In this document: positions 33,184 through 43,009 of the stretch, piece after piece
How positions within the stretch are numbered: position 1 is the stretch's first letter
Layout of the letters: every line of letters starts with the position of its first letter
From: Heterohyrax brucei
Taxonomy: Eukaryota > Chordata > Mammalia > Hyracoidea > Procaviidae
Reading direction: 5' to 3'
Assembly: GCA_028571685.1 (NCBI GenBank)
Contig: CM053148.1
Location: 87,194,001-87,258,000, forward strand
DNA length: 64,000 nt
Notes under the pieces: model-generated
Told to the model about the DNA's origin: nothing
The model's input: only the letters and a program-made list of their open reading frames with translations
Database searches by the model: none
Made by a program: the position numbers and the translations under genes

Positions 33184-34196
33184 GTTTGGGGCTTTTATTC
33201 CTTGAACAATTAACAGTGTCTACCTCAGGTTATGAACTCAAATGTTAGTGTTAAATAATTTCAGTGGTGCATATTAAAGTTTTGGTGCTTAGAGGTTTTA
33301 AACTACAGTTTGCTGAAGTCACATGGAGTTACTCAATATTTACATTATTTTAAATTTTGGTATCAGAATCTACTATATTCTCAATTTGCTGTATTCTAAT
33401 TTTAGAAACCATTTAAGAACGTGAGTCATTAGCTAATGATGGTTTTGGAAGTGGACACTAAAATTTCATTCCACTGATGGATTTGTATTAAATTTACTTT
33501 GATATATTTCCATGGATGTCTACGATCTGTTCATTTTTGTTCCGGAATTCATTCCTGGCAAAGTTTTTTAATATTGATACACATTTAAAAATGAACATCA
33601 TCAAATTTAATATTCCTGTAGGCATCAAATGTATGTCAAATTTACTTAAATCATCTTTGAATATAGTAGAATTATGTAAACTATATTTATCCAATCACAC
33701 ACAAAAGCAGTTATTAAGCAATATTTTTGTAAGTAATATTGCATAAGACAATGACACAGAAATATAAAAAAAGGTTCATATAACTTTCTAGTTTCCAATC
33801 TAGTCAAATATCTATCTTCTGTTTACAAATCAGTGAAATAAAAAGTTCAATGTTTCTTTTCTTTTTTGGAACTTAAAGGCCAGGCAGATCCCTGTCTAAA
33901 TGCCAAGGTACACACTCACACACGCATGCATGCACTGACATCTCACATTCATGTTTGCTATTTGTCATCTTATTTTTCATTTTTGAAGGTGTTTTTATTA
34001 CTGTGCATTAACCATATGATAGTATCAAAAGTCATATTGTAGGAAAACACATACTAGAAGATTTAGATGAATGAAGGTTACTAATGATGACTAAGGAGGA
34101 GTGGGCTTGTTAGATCTAGGAGACAAGAGGTGATATTAAAGTCATTCTCATTTACCATCATGTCCCAATATATTTGATGGATATTTAAGTATTTTA
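33184..34196. other. Unassigned AT-rich DNA
   Basis: 1.0 kb; short CA-rich run near 33911-33925. No gene or repeat recognised. Confidence 0.45.
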
Positions 34197-34365
34197 AGGA
34201 AATCTTGGTGGCACAGTAGTTAACACATATGCCTGTTGACCACGAGGTTGGCAGTTCCAACCTGCCAGGTGCTCCTTGGAAACTCTATGCAGCAGTTCTA
34301 CTCTGTCCTATAGGGCAACTATGAGTTAGAATTGACTCAACAGCAGTGGAGTGTTTGGTTTTAAA
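34197..34365 (+). mobile_element. AfroSINE, short form
   Basis: GGAAATCTTGGTGGCACAG, TTGGCAGTTCCAACCTGCC, GTCCTATAGGGCAACTATG, CAACAGCAGTGGAGTG. Complete. Confidence 0.93.
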
Positions 34366-34493
34366 TCTTTTGTACGTCTACTGTAATTTTAAGAACATTA
34401 TTGGTAGTATCTGTTCTCGGTCACTAAACGTGGTTACACTTATCTGAATAAACAAAGCTTAGTGTATTACCTAATTTTCTCTGGGTAGCTATC

Positions 34494-34735
34494 TGGAAAC
34501 CATGGGGGCTGTAGTACTTAAGAACTACATCTGCTAACCAGGAAGTTGATGGTTTGAGTCCCCAAGGCTCAAAGTTGTGTGAGATGACCTTGTGGTTTCG
34601 GGCTGCCCCTTGAGACATAAAGGAAAAGGAGGCAAGTAGAGAGTGGGGGACCTCATACCACCATGAAGCAGTGCTGGGAGCAGATAGCACTGGAAACCCT
34701 ATGGGGCAGTTCTACTGTGTCCTGTAGGGTAGTTC
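34494..34735 (+). mobile_element. SINE / LTR / SINE mosaic
   Basis: SINE head and B-box region (GGAAACCATGGGGGCTG, GATGGTTTGAGTCCCC) to about 34575. Then 113 bp of LTR fossil (34576-34688) with GGCTGCCCCTTGAGACATA. Then the SINE resumes at TGGAAACCCTATGGGGC to about 34735. The SINE middle is split by, or replaced with, a piece of the LTR family. Confidence 0.8.
34576..34688 (+). mobile_element. LTR fossil fragment inside SINE
   Basis: Matches the middle of the solo LTR at 35.3-35.8 kb (GACATAAAGGAAAAGGAGG, CCTCATACCACCATGAAGC). A small internal LTR piece with neither LTR end. Confidence 0.8.
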
Positions 34736-35106
34736 TGCATTTTGGAATGCCTCTTTTCTAGGGTCTCAGCCTTAGAATGTGTATTGAGATCTTACATAAT
34801 GTAGACATACTATACTCCCAGAGACCCAGAAGTTTTCACTAATTTGTACTTGGAGATGAAACAACAGTATAGGAGTCAATTTTCTGTGAATTGTAAAGAC
34901 AAGACCTTTAGTAAGTCTCCTGAACAATTTTGTAAGTTGAGTGTTTTATCCCCATACTGAGTATCACACTTCTGTATGTCTTTAAATAATTATATTTGCT
35001 CATTGTTTTGCAAACAAAAAGAGATATCACTCCTATTGTGCTACAGATTGTTTAATGAGAGTGTGAAATGTCACTTCTAGATAAAACGGTCTTTGTTGTG
35101 TTTTCT
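34736..35106. other. Unassigned AT-rich DNA
   Basis: No gene or repeat recognised. Confidence 0.4.
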
Positions 35107-35272
35107 GGAAACCCTTCTGGCATAGTGGTTAAGTGTTACAGTTGCTAACCAAAAATTTGGCAGTCCAAATCTGCAAGGCACTTCTTGGAAACAGTATGTG
35201 GCAGTTCTTTTCTGTCTATGAGGCCTCTATGAATCAGAACTGACTTGACAAGGGGTTTTTTCATTTTGTTTT
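35107..35272 (+). mobile_element. AfroSINE, short form
   Basis: GAAACCCTTCTGGCATAGTGG, GGCAGTCCAAATCTGC, GAATCAGAACTGACTTG. Complete, with a T-rich tail. Confidence 0.92.
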
Positions 35273-35327
35273 GGTGTATTGCCTAATTATAGTGGGTTGC
35301 TTACCTATACAGCGGTAGTAGATTTAA

Positions 35328-35814
35328 TGGTGTACTCCCCAAAACATGTGGAAGCAATTTGGCTGGGCCATGATTCCTAGTACTGTGCAACATTCCTTCA
35401 TAATATAAATCCTACCTCTATGATGTTAATAAGGGAGGTTGGGCAGCCATTGTGTTGGCTGGGTAGGACTCAGTGTGTGAGATCCTCTTCTGTCTTGGGG
35501 CTGCCTATTGAGACATAAAGGAAAAGGAGGTAAGTAGAGAGGGGGGATCTCATACCACCAAGAAGCAATGCTAGGAGCAGATAGAATCCTTTAGATAGGA
35601 CCAGAGGTCTCTGTACCAAAGATGCTCCCAGTCCAGGGGAAGATAGACAAGATCTTTTCTCCAGAGCCAGAAGAAAAAGTCTTCCCTGGAGCTGTTATCC
35701 TAAATTTGGACTTTCAGTTTACCGGACTGTGACAAAATAAAATTTTTCTTTTTAAAGTCATCTACTTGGGGGATTGCTGATATAGCAGCACTAATAGCAT
35801 TAATAACTAAGACA
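35328..35814 (+). mobile_element. Solo LTR fossil (MaLR-like), nearly whole
   Basis: Starts near TAGATTTAATGGTGTACTCC and ends AATAACTAAGACA. Carries TTGGCTGGGCCATGATTCC, GCTCCCAGTCCAGGGGAAG, ACCGGACTGTGACAAAATAAA (poly-A signal region) and a GATATAGCAGCAC end typical of MaLR LTRs. No internal region is adjacent, so it is a solo LTR. Age old but the best-preserved copy here. Confidence 0.7.
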
Positions 35815-36324
35815 GAGGCTGATCTATGTTTTTTAAACTATATTTCAGGGAGCACACTGTTGCTCATAATCTTGTTGTGACTGATTTTACTTGCTTCTGA
35901 ATTATTTAGCAAATTCAAATCCTATGTTTGAAAACCTGTAAGAAATGAAGAAAAGCAAAACAGAATGTGAAGAATTGCTTTTATTTAAGTATGCCTGGAT
36001 TAATAGAAGTTAAAGTCACCTAAATGTTGATGGCTTGGCAAATGTTGATATTTTATGGAAGTTTATAAAAGGAGATACCTAATGTACCTGTCTGGAAACA
36101 GGTTAGAATTTTTTTTTTGATGTGTTATCTGTTTCTTTCATATTGATGAATACAACCACTAATTTCTTTAAAAAAAATTCAGAAGCATAAGATTTTCATC
36201 ATTTCTACATAAACAGATGAATTATTAGTATATTTGCAATAGAAGTATTCTGCATGATGTCATAACATTATGCATTTGTCAAAACCCATATGACTATACA
36301 GCACAAAGATTGAAAGCTAGTGTG
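35815..36324. other. Unassigned AT-rich DNA
   Basis: No gene or repeat recognised. Confidence 0.4.
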
Positions 36325-36500
36325 AACTGTGCTTCAGTTAATAAGAGTGGAAAACATTGGCTTATAAATTTGTAACAAATATACACCACAATGTCAGACA
36401 CTAGTGATAGGAACGAGGGTGAAGAGGAGAGAGTAAGTATGCGGGACTCCTCAGTACTTTCTGCATTTTTCTGTGTGCTAAAACTGCTCTAAAAAGTCAA
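36325..36500 (+). mobile_element. L1M 3' terminus
   Basis: TTGTAACAAATATACCACA-like text at about 36370, GGGACTCCTCAGTACTTTC and TAAAACTGCTCTAAAAAGTC are the end of an old L1 3' UTR. Confidence 0.7.
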
Positions 36501-36566
36501 AAAGACAAGTGGCCAAGAAGCACATGAAAAGATGTAAACCTTAAATAACAACAACAACAACAAAAA

Positions 36567-36695
36567 TCTGTCTAGGTGATTCCAACTCATAGTGACCCTA
36601 CAAGGCAGACTTGAACTGCTTTCTAGGGTTTCCAAGGAGTGGCTGGTGTTTTCTGGGTAGCAGAACTGTACAGAACCACTGTGTTATCAGGGCCA
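36567..36695 (-). mobile_element. AfroSINE, short form, nested in L1
   Basis: GGTGATTCCAACTCATAGTG, GGGTTTCCAAGGAGTGGC. An (AAC)n run at 36546-36562 forms its tail side. Confidence 0.85.
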
Positions 36696-36710
36696 CCTTA
36701 AGTTACTAAA

Positions 36711-36765
36711 CCAAATCAAACGCATTGCTGTGGAGTGGGTTCTGACTCACAGCAACCCTTGAAAC
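36711..36765 (-). mobile_element. AfroSINE 3' fragment
   Basis: CATTGCTGTGGAGTGGGTTC, TGACTCACAGCAACCC only; 5'-truncated, next to the previous SINE. Confidence 0.75.
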
Positions 36766-36807
36766 CACTATGAGATATCAGCTGACTCCCACTGAAGCGT
36801 CAATAAA

Positions 36808-36823
36808 AAAAAAAAAAAAAAAA
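36808..36823. repeat. Poly-A run
   Basis: An uninterrupted A run followed by AACAGCAACAACAATAA, inside the L1 region. Confidence 0.9.
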
Positions 36824-37145
36824 ACAGCAACAACAATAAAAATCCCTGAAAAACAGAAAACAAAAAGTGGTAGTTAGATGATGGAGGAACTGGAATTCTC
36901 ATCCATAGCTGGTGGAAGGGTAGATAGATGCAGCCGCTGTGGAATACATTTTGGCAGTTCCTCAAAAAGTTGGATGTAGAATTACCATACACACCATCCT
37001 TTCCAATTCTAGGTACATACTCAGAAGAAGAAAAGGCAGAATTGCAAACAGAAACTTGTGTGCCGATGTTCACAGCAGCATTATTCGCAATCTGAAAGTT
37101 GAAAACAACTATAACGCTCATCAGCAGATGAATGGATAAGCAAAA

Positions 37146-37480
37146 TGAGATGTCTACCACTGAGTCAACTCGACTCATAGCAGGAGTACAGAGGCCAGTA
37201 AAGCAAAAACTGGAGCTATCCGAGACAACAGACATTAACCAACTCTTTAAAGACACAGTCTTTGTGAGGTAACCTTTACTTGTAATTCATTAGAAGCAAG
37301 TACAGCAGAAGTATATTCTGAGTTGTACGAGAACAGTATTGTGTGAAAAAGAAAGAAGAAATAAAAACAATAAAGAGGCAATCTATAAAGGCTTATGGGT
37401 GTGTGGTTGTTAGCAACCCCAGGTCTCAAACGGATGCCACAGGAAGCAGGCACAAATACCGGGCAGCTCTCCAGGACATG
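37146..37480. other. Unassigned DNA
   Basis: May include more L1 3' UTR but no diagnostic motif. No gene. Confidence 0.4.
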
Positions 37481-37650
37481 GAAAGCCTGGTGGCATAGTG
37501 GTTAAATACTATCTCTGCTAACCAAGAAGTTGGCAGTTGGAATCTACCAGGTGCTCCTTGGAACCTCTGTGGGGTAGTTCCACTCTGTCCTATAGTATCC
37601 TCATGACTTGAAGTTGACTCGACAGCAGTGGGTTTGGTTTGTTTTTTGTG
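37481..37650 (+). mobile_element. AfroSINE, short form
   Basis: GAAAGCCTGGTGGCATAGTGG, GTTGGCAGTTGGAATC, GTTGACTCGACAGCAGTGGG and the TTTGGTTTGTTTTTTG tail. One of the better preserved copies. Confidence 0.95.
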
Positions 37651-37971
37651 GTTTTCCAAAACATAATTTACCTGTCCAATTTCTATTTCTAGGGATGACA
37701 ACAAAAGATAAACAAAGCAGGACTTCTCAGAGACCAGAATCCTGGACCGACCTATAAATCATCACATGGAATTCAGCAAGTACCAGAAAGAGCCTCTCAC
37801 ACTTGTGTCTCACAGGTATCGGTAACTGCTGAGCAACTGAGGCTGTTGTTTGCTTCCCACACTTCTCTTTATGAAAAGGAAGTATTATGATAGTTATCAT
37901 GTTCCTATCATATTTTACATTTTATATGGAAGAAGGGCTTAGTTTAGAGTACAACACACACACACACACGC
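37651..37971. other. Unassigned DNA with a (CA)n run
   Basis: (CA)n at about 37951-37970 adjoins the tail side of the next SINE. No gene recognised. Confidence 0.5.
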
Positions 37972-38129
37972 ACAAACCCACTGCCTTAGAGACAATTTCA
38001 ACTTACAGAGACCCTCTAGGACAGAGTAGAACTGCTTCATAGGGTTTCCAAGGAGCGCCTAGGTGATCTGAACTTCTGACCTTCTGATTAGCAGACATAG
38101 CACTTAATAAGTATGCCACCAGGGTTTCT
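37972..38129 (-). mobile_element. AfroSINE, short form
   Basis: GACCCTCTAGGACAGAGTAG, GGTTTCCAAGGAGCGCC, GATTAGCAGACATAGCAC. Complete; the tail side merges with a CA repeat. Confidence 0.93.
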
Positions 38130-38419
38130 GATTTGGAGTATGGGTCAAAAATGCAATGAAGAAACTTACTTATCACCAAGACACTGTGCTTTACTGGTCT
38201 GCAGTAACTAGATAGGTCCTTGTGTTGCTGTAATTGGTTTGGGATGAGTGTATTTAGTTAACGGAGAGAATAGTGTAGATGGCCATCTAGCTAAACACGG
38301 TTCTATCGTCCTTTATTGGGTGTGGTCAGACTTCTCATTTGGGTTAGCAGGATATAAGCAGAAACAATATGGTCACATTCTAAGTCAATTATTACAAGTG
38401 ATATGAACTGTTCTCCATT
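38130..38419. other. Unassigned non-coding DNA
   Basis: Contains the 14 bp palindrome TAGATGGCCATCTA near 38277. No gene recognised. Confidence 0.4.
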
Positions 38420-38574
38420 TGGAGACCCTGGTAGCCTAGTGGTTAAGAACTACAGCTGCTAACCAGGAGGTCTGTGATTCAAATCCACCAAGAGCTCCTT
38501 GGAAACTCTGTGGGCAGTTCTACTCTGTAGGGTTCCTATGAGTCAAAATCAGCTCGACAGCAGTTGGTTTTTGT
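38420..38574 (+). mobile_element. AfroSINE, short form
   Basis: GGAGACCCTGGTAGCCTAGTG, GATTCAAATCCACCAAG, GCTCGACAGCAGTTGG. Lacks about 10 bp in the TCTGTCCTATAGGG region. Confidence 0.93.
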
Positions 38575-38815
38575 CCTTTATCTCATTTATTTTTCTAATT
38601 TTCTGGAATTTACTTTTCATATTGTAAACAAAGGCATTTAGGGATGAAAAGAGGAATACGAAAGAGGTTCCGTCTGGTCTATAGCACTATCAAACTGCCA
38701 TGGAAGTCTCGAACACCCACCATGTTTGTTGAATGGAAGGATGAAGAAATCTGTGTTTAAGTCACTGTTTAGGAGACTTAAAAATCACAATGTTGAATGA
38801 GTCAGCTATATATGA
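38575..38815. other. Unassigned non-coding DNA
   Basis: No gene or repeat recognised. Confidence 0.4.
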
Positions 38816-38978
38816 AAACTAAACCAACCCAGTGCCATTGTGTCTATCTTGACTCCTAGCAACCATAGGACAGAATAGAACTGCCCCATAGAGTTTCCAA
38901 GGAGTGGTGGTGGATTTGACCTACTGACCTTTGAGTTAGCAGATGTAGCACTTAGCTACTACATCACCAGGATTTCCC
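38816..38978 (-). mobile_element. AfroSINE, short form
   Basis: AACCAACCCAGTGCCATTG, GAACTGCCCCATAGAGTTTC, TAGCAGATGTAGCACTTAGC. Complete. Confidence 0.93.
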
Positions 38979-39099
38979 CTATATGTGAAGCCTCGATAAA
39001 TCTGAGCACTGGTATGGAGAGAAATAAACATTCTGAATAATCATTCTGTTCCATAGATTATTTTTGCACTTTCATTTAGATTCTGAGGTACAATATGAT

Positions 39100-39165
39100 T
39101 TATACCTAGTATGTATCTGGCGCATAACTGTCATGTAATAAGTCTTTGTTGAGTGAATTAATTGA
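39100..39165 (+). mobile_element. MIR SINE 3' end
   Basis: CCTAGTATGTATCTGGCGCA followed by TTTGTTGAGTGAATTAATTG matches the MIR 3' end (CATAGTAGGTGCTCAATAAA-type core). Surrounding 38979-39627 otherwise has no recognised repeat or gene. Confidence 0.6.
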
Positions 39166-39627
39166 AAAAATTTCACAATTTATTATCATACATTCTCCCC
39201 AAACACAAAAACTGTATCCACAGAAAGTTTTACAGTCTTTGTAGTGTTGCTAGAATTCTAATTTTATTCCAAAGCCTTTCTCAGAATGCAAACATATAAA
39301 CCAAATTGGACACAGAGAACCAAAATGAAATTAGCTTTTGACAGAGTCATTTCCAAATAAGATTACCCTAAATAGGCTTCTTTCTCATCTGTAAGTGAAA
39401 AGTTCTGCTGTTGAGTAAATATGTTTTGCACATTTTGTAAAGAAGTCTGTGCCATTTGCCCCTCCTGTCTCTGTGCCTTGTCACTCTGCTGTCAGCTAGC
39501 TTGGAGCATCTAAATAACTGCAGTTATTTTGTAGCTTTCTGCGTCTGAGAAGCAGTGATAACATAGCCTGAAAAGCTGCTTTTCGGGAGGGGAATGGCTA
39601 TCCTACAAAAAAGAAAAAGAAAAAGAA

Positions 39628-39785
39628 AAACAAACCCAGTGTTTTGGATTCCACTCTGACTCTTAGTGACCGTATAGGACAGAGTAGAACTGCCCCATTG
39701 AGTTTCCAAGAAGAATCTGGCAGATTTGAACTGCAGATCTTTTGATTAGCAGATGTGGCAGTTAACAGCTATACTAGTGGGGTTA
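39628..39785 (-). mobile_element. AfroSINE, short form
   Basis: CTCTGACTCTTAGTGACCG, GAACTGCCCCATTGAGTTTC, GATTAGCAGATGTGGC. An (AAAAAG)n tail region at 39606-39630 precedes it. Confidence 0.93.
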
Positions 39786-40041
39786 CTAAAACTCTGACTT
39801 TGGAGAGGAAGAATCTTCTCTGAGTGAGACTAGATGGTCATCTCTTTCTATAACTTTTTGATCTTTGCCCAATTTTCCATGTTTTCTGTGCTGACAGTTG
39901 GCCTCTCGGTTGTTGATTGTTTAGAAATCTGTGAAGGGCCATCAGACCATCGGACCATCAATACTTAATTATGATTCCTAACACAAAAACCATCAAACTA
40001 ATCTCTCTCATGACTTTAAATAGATGCTAAAACAAAACAGA
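39786..40041. other. Unassigned DNA
   Basis: Contains a small direct repeat, ATCAGACCATCGGACCATCA near 39941. No gene. Confidence 0.4.
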
Positions 40042-40148
40042 ACACACTGCAATTGAGTCCATTCCAACTCTTCGGGGTTCCAGGCAGCAGGAGGTAGATT
40101 CAAACTACTGATTTTTCAGTTAGTAGACAAATTCTTAACTGGATCTCC
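40042..40148 (-). mobile_element. AfroSINE, internally deleted
   Basis: GCAATTGAGTCCATTCCAAC then directly GGGGTTCCAGGCAGCAGG; about 40-50 bp around GGACAGAGTAGAACTGCC are missing. Confidence 0.8.
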
Positions 40149-40220
40149 TTAAATGAAAACTACTTAACCAATTTTGGCACTAACAGAGCAGTAGAAATGT
40201 TATTGGCAAACAAATAACAA

Positions 40221-40402
40221 ATCAAACCAACCAACCAACCAACTAACGAAACAAACTCGCTGCTGTTGAGTCGATAACAACCCTATGTAAGCAAAGGGTA
40301 GAAGCTGCCCCATACAGGTTCCAAGCAAGGCCTGGCAGATTCAAACTGCTGGCGTGTGGGTTAGCGGCCTTAGCGCTTACCCACTACACCACCAGGGCTT
40401 CC
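40221..40402 (-). mobile_element. AfroSINE with (AACC)n tail
   Basis: A CCAACCAACCAACCAACTAA tail, CTGCTGTTGAGTCGATAAC, GCCTGGCAGATTCAAACTGC, CCACTACACCACCAGGG. Complete, with the most expanded tail of the window. Confidence 0.93.
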
Positions 40403-40697
40403 GAATGAAAGCACGTTCCCGTTTCCCAAGAAGAATTGCTAGTGTACAAGACCTTCCGCCTGAGATGTCCGCATAGTAACAGGGTTACCCTAGTCAGCTC
40501 CCCTGAAACAACACAGCCATAAAACAGGGCAGACAGGCAAAGTCACATTAGCGTGACGTCAACCAAAAGAAAACAAAGCAAAAACAGCAAAATAGCATCC
40601 ACTACTGAGTATAAATACAAGTATAAGTGATAACATTTAACTAGAAAACTACAAACATAAGCATATGCGTAGTATTTTAATGTGTTTTAAGGCATTA
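40403..40697. other. Unassigned DNA
   Basis: No gene or repeat recognised. Confidence 0.4.
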
Positions 40698-40887
40698 GAA
40701 TTGGCTCCTGGGTGGTACAAGCGGTCAAGCATTCGACTGCTAGCTGAAAGGCTGGTGGTTCGAACCTCCTGGAGACTTCTTGAAGACAGACTAGATGATC
40801 TGCTTCTAAAAGTTCACAGCTGGGGAACCCTAAGGGGCTGTTGTACCACGAGTCGGAATCGACTACATAACAACTAGCAATGACAAC
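40698..40887 (+). mobile_element. Long-form AfroSINE with intact promoter boxes
   Basis: GGCTCCTGGGTGGTACAAGC head, A-box-like GGTACAAGCGG, perfect B box GGTTCGAACC at 40757-40766, long middle AGACAGACTAGATGATCTGC, then GAGTCGGAATCGACTACATA and a CAACTAGCAATGACAACAA tail that resembles the RTE tail (ACCTAACAACAACAAC). Bounded by perfect 9 bp target duplications AAGGCATTA at 40689-40697 and 40888-40896. Confidence 0.95.
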
Positions 40888-41001
40888 AAGGCATTACAAA
40901 AAGTAAGTAAGTAGATGAACAAAGAAGATACCACAATTTAAAAGTGAGGGCCTGGTTGCGTTACTTCTTGACCAGGGTGTATTACCCTGGCATCTAGTGG
41001 T

Positions 41002-41211
41002 GCTGTTGGTGTGTGCCATCGAATCAAACCTGACTCACAGTGGCACCGGTATTTGACCACTGCCCCTGCGTTGCTTCTGACTCCATAGGGATCCTACAAC
41101 ACAGAGCAGAACTGCCCCATGGAGTTTCCAAGGAGCGCCTGCTGGATTTGGACTGCCAATCTTTTGATCAGCTGGTGTAGCACTTGACCACTACACCACC
41201 TGAGTTTCCAT
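41002..41211 (-). mobile_element. AfroSINE, with extra 3' segment
   Basis: Has two 3'-end-like blocks, ATCGAATCAAACCTGACTC and GCTTCTGACTCCATAGGG, then CAGAGCAGAACTGCCCC and CCACTACACCACCTGAG. The doubled end suggests insertion of one tail within another. Confidence 0.88.
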
Positions 41212-42221
41212 AGCGATTCTGGTAGCTGCCAAAGGTGATGGAGCTATTAAACACCCTCCTTCTTATGTATTAACAGGAAGGGTTAATTCCAAGCTAGGAC
41301 TTTCCAGAGAAATGGGTGCAGTGACACATTTTTGGGTGTCACCCAAAAAGAATTTTAGTCTTTACTGATCTTTTTTCCTTTAGTCAATCAAACTGTGGTG
41401 AAAACAAATATGTAGTATTGCAGTGTCCGTATAACTCTAGTTATAAACATTATTATAAGCATTAATTACTTTATTAGTATGTGTGTCAATATAAATTGAT
41501 TTATTTTGTACTGCATCTCTACCTTAAATAGACTTAAATTTTATTCATAATTAGTTCACCAAGCCCTACTTTCTACTGGTACCTGATTAAGTTTTGAAGA
41601 AGAAAACCTAGAAAGAAAAATTCAGGTTAGTAAACTTATTATGTATATTGAATGGTAATCATAAAACAAATTCATATTTGTTATGACATGTATAATATCT
41701 TGTAATGCATTATTTCTAAATACTATGTGCACCAACATGTAATTATCTAAAACAGAGATAATATATAAGTCACATTCTTATTTTGAAACATGAAATTTTC
41801 ATACATTGTCATATATAAGGACAACTATTTGAAGCCATAGATGGCAGTATTGCTGCATTTTTATGACTGTTAGAAAGCTGTTGCTAGTTTTACCATTCAC
41901 CCCACAGGCTTCATTATTTTCTTCAGTTTTATAGGTCAAAGTATGATGTTCTTTGAAACATTAATTTGAAGACTTTAGGTGGGGAGGGAACAGACCAGGC
42001 AATTGATTTGCATTTCCTCTCTGTATAAAGGGCATTACTTGAAGAGCAGTGGAGGTAGGTTGTAAGTCTTTTATACCTGGTTTAAGAAAACCAATTGACA
42101 GGTCAGGGACATTGTGAAATTAGAACAAAGTAGGGCCAGGAGTTTGTTTATCATTTGCTTCTTTAGTTTACTGAATTCCCAGGGAGTTTCAAACATACTT
42201 TTCATATTATTTATTTAGCTT
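41212..42221. other. Unassigned AT-rich DNA
   Basis: 1.0 kb; no gene or repeat recognised. Confidence 0.45.
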
Positions 42222-42390
42222 TTAGGAAACCCTGGTGGTGTAGCGGTTAAGTACTACAGCTGCTAACCAAAAGGTTGGCAGCTCAATCTGCCACGTGTTC
42301 CTTGGAAACTCCATGGGGCAGTTCTACTCTGTCCTGTAGGGTCACTGTGAGTCAGTATTGACTCGACAGCCATGGTTTTTTCAGTTTGCT
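42222..42390 (+). mobile_element. AfroSINE, short form
   Basis: AGGAAACCCTGGTGGTGTAGC, GGTTGGCAGCTCAATCTGCC, GTCCTGTAGGGTCACTGTG, TTGACTCGACAGCC. Complete. Confidence 0.95.
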
Positions 42391-42421
42391 AGTTTAGGTT
42401 TTAAGATCTCTTTGATTCCAA

Positions 42422-42442
42422 CTTCACGGCACTTGGCTTGGC
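42422..42442 (+). mobile_element. 21-bp tail-only micro-insertion with perfect target duplication
   Basis: Insert CTTCACGGCACTTGGCTTGG plus one C is the SINE/RTE 3' terminus with a TTGGC tail. It lies between perfect 10 bp repeats TTGATTCCAA at 42412-42421 and 42443-42452. The repeats show it arrived as a unit. Confidence 0.85.
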
Positions 42443-42452
42443 TTGATTCCAA

Positions 42453-42840
42453 AGCATTTTTTATGCTGAGGTTAAATTGGATTCATCTATTTTTATTTAA
42501 CTTGTTCTCTTACGTTCAATAGGTGTTTTTAAATATCGTATTTAGCAAAGGCACTTGGCTTTGGCATTTAGCAAATAACTGTATTTTACAAGGAAGAGGA
42601 AAGTGCTAGTCATCTTTAGGCCAATATCAAGTTCATGACTACAGGAAATGAGTAATGAAAAGCTTGAATAAGTAATGAGCACATAGTAAAGCAAACTATG
42701 CATATGGAAGAAGGGAACAAAAGGGGAAATTAGTTAAGAGTTATTCAGTTAATATTGCATTGTAATATACAAGGTCAAACATGAAATTGAAGGCATCACT
42801 TGCGCTGAGGGTAGTGTTGGACACCTAAGAGTTCCTAATG
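42453..42840. other. Unassigned AT-rich DNA
   Basis: No gene or repeat recognised. Confidence 0.4.
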
Positions 42841-43009
42841 AAAAACCAAATTCATTGTTGTTAAGTTGATTCCATCTCTTAGAAGCTCTATAGGACAAAG
42901 TAGAAGTAGACCTGCCTCATATAGTTTCCAAGGAGTAGTGTAGGGATTCAAATTGTCACCCTTTTGATTAGCAGCCAAACGCTTAATCTCTGTGCCACCA
43001 GGGCTCCTC
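42841..43009 (-). mobile_element. AfroSINE, short form
   Basis: TTGTTGTTAAGTTGATTCC, GATTAGCAGCCAAACGC, GCCACCAGGGCTCC. Complete; a small duplication (AGTAGAAGTAGACCTGCC) lies in the middle. Confidence 0.92.

Larger units (their letters stand above)
36503..37145 (+). mobile_element. L1 3' region, split by two SINEs
   Basis: CAAGTGGCCAAGAAGCACAT to 36540; CTATGAGATATCAGCTGACT from 36768; then CTGGTGGAAGGGTAGATAG, TTTTGGCAGTTCCTCAAAAA, GTTCACAGCAGCATTATTCG and GCAGATGAATGGATAAGC. This is the standard end of L1 ORF2 and start of the 3' UTR. Ancient, 5'- and 3'-truncated. Confidence 0.85.

Noticed and set aside
36768-37256. 162-codon minus-strand open frame
   Set aside because: It is the antisense of old L1 3' sequence, and its phenylalanine run comes from the poly-A at 36808-36823.
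38275-38292. 14-bp palindrome TAGATGGCCATCTA as a regulatory site
   Set aside because: A single occurrence without context; could be chance.
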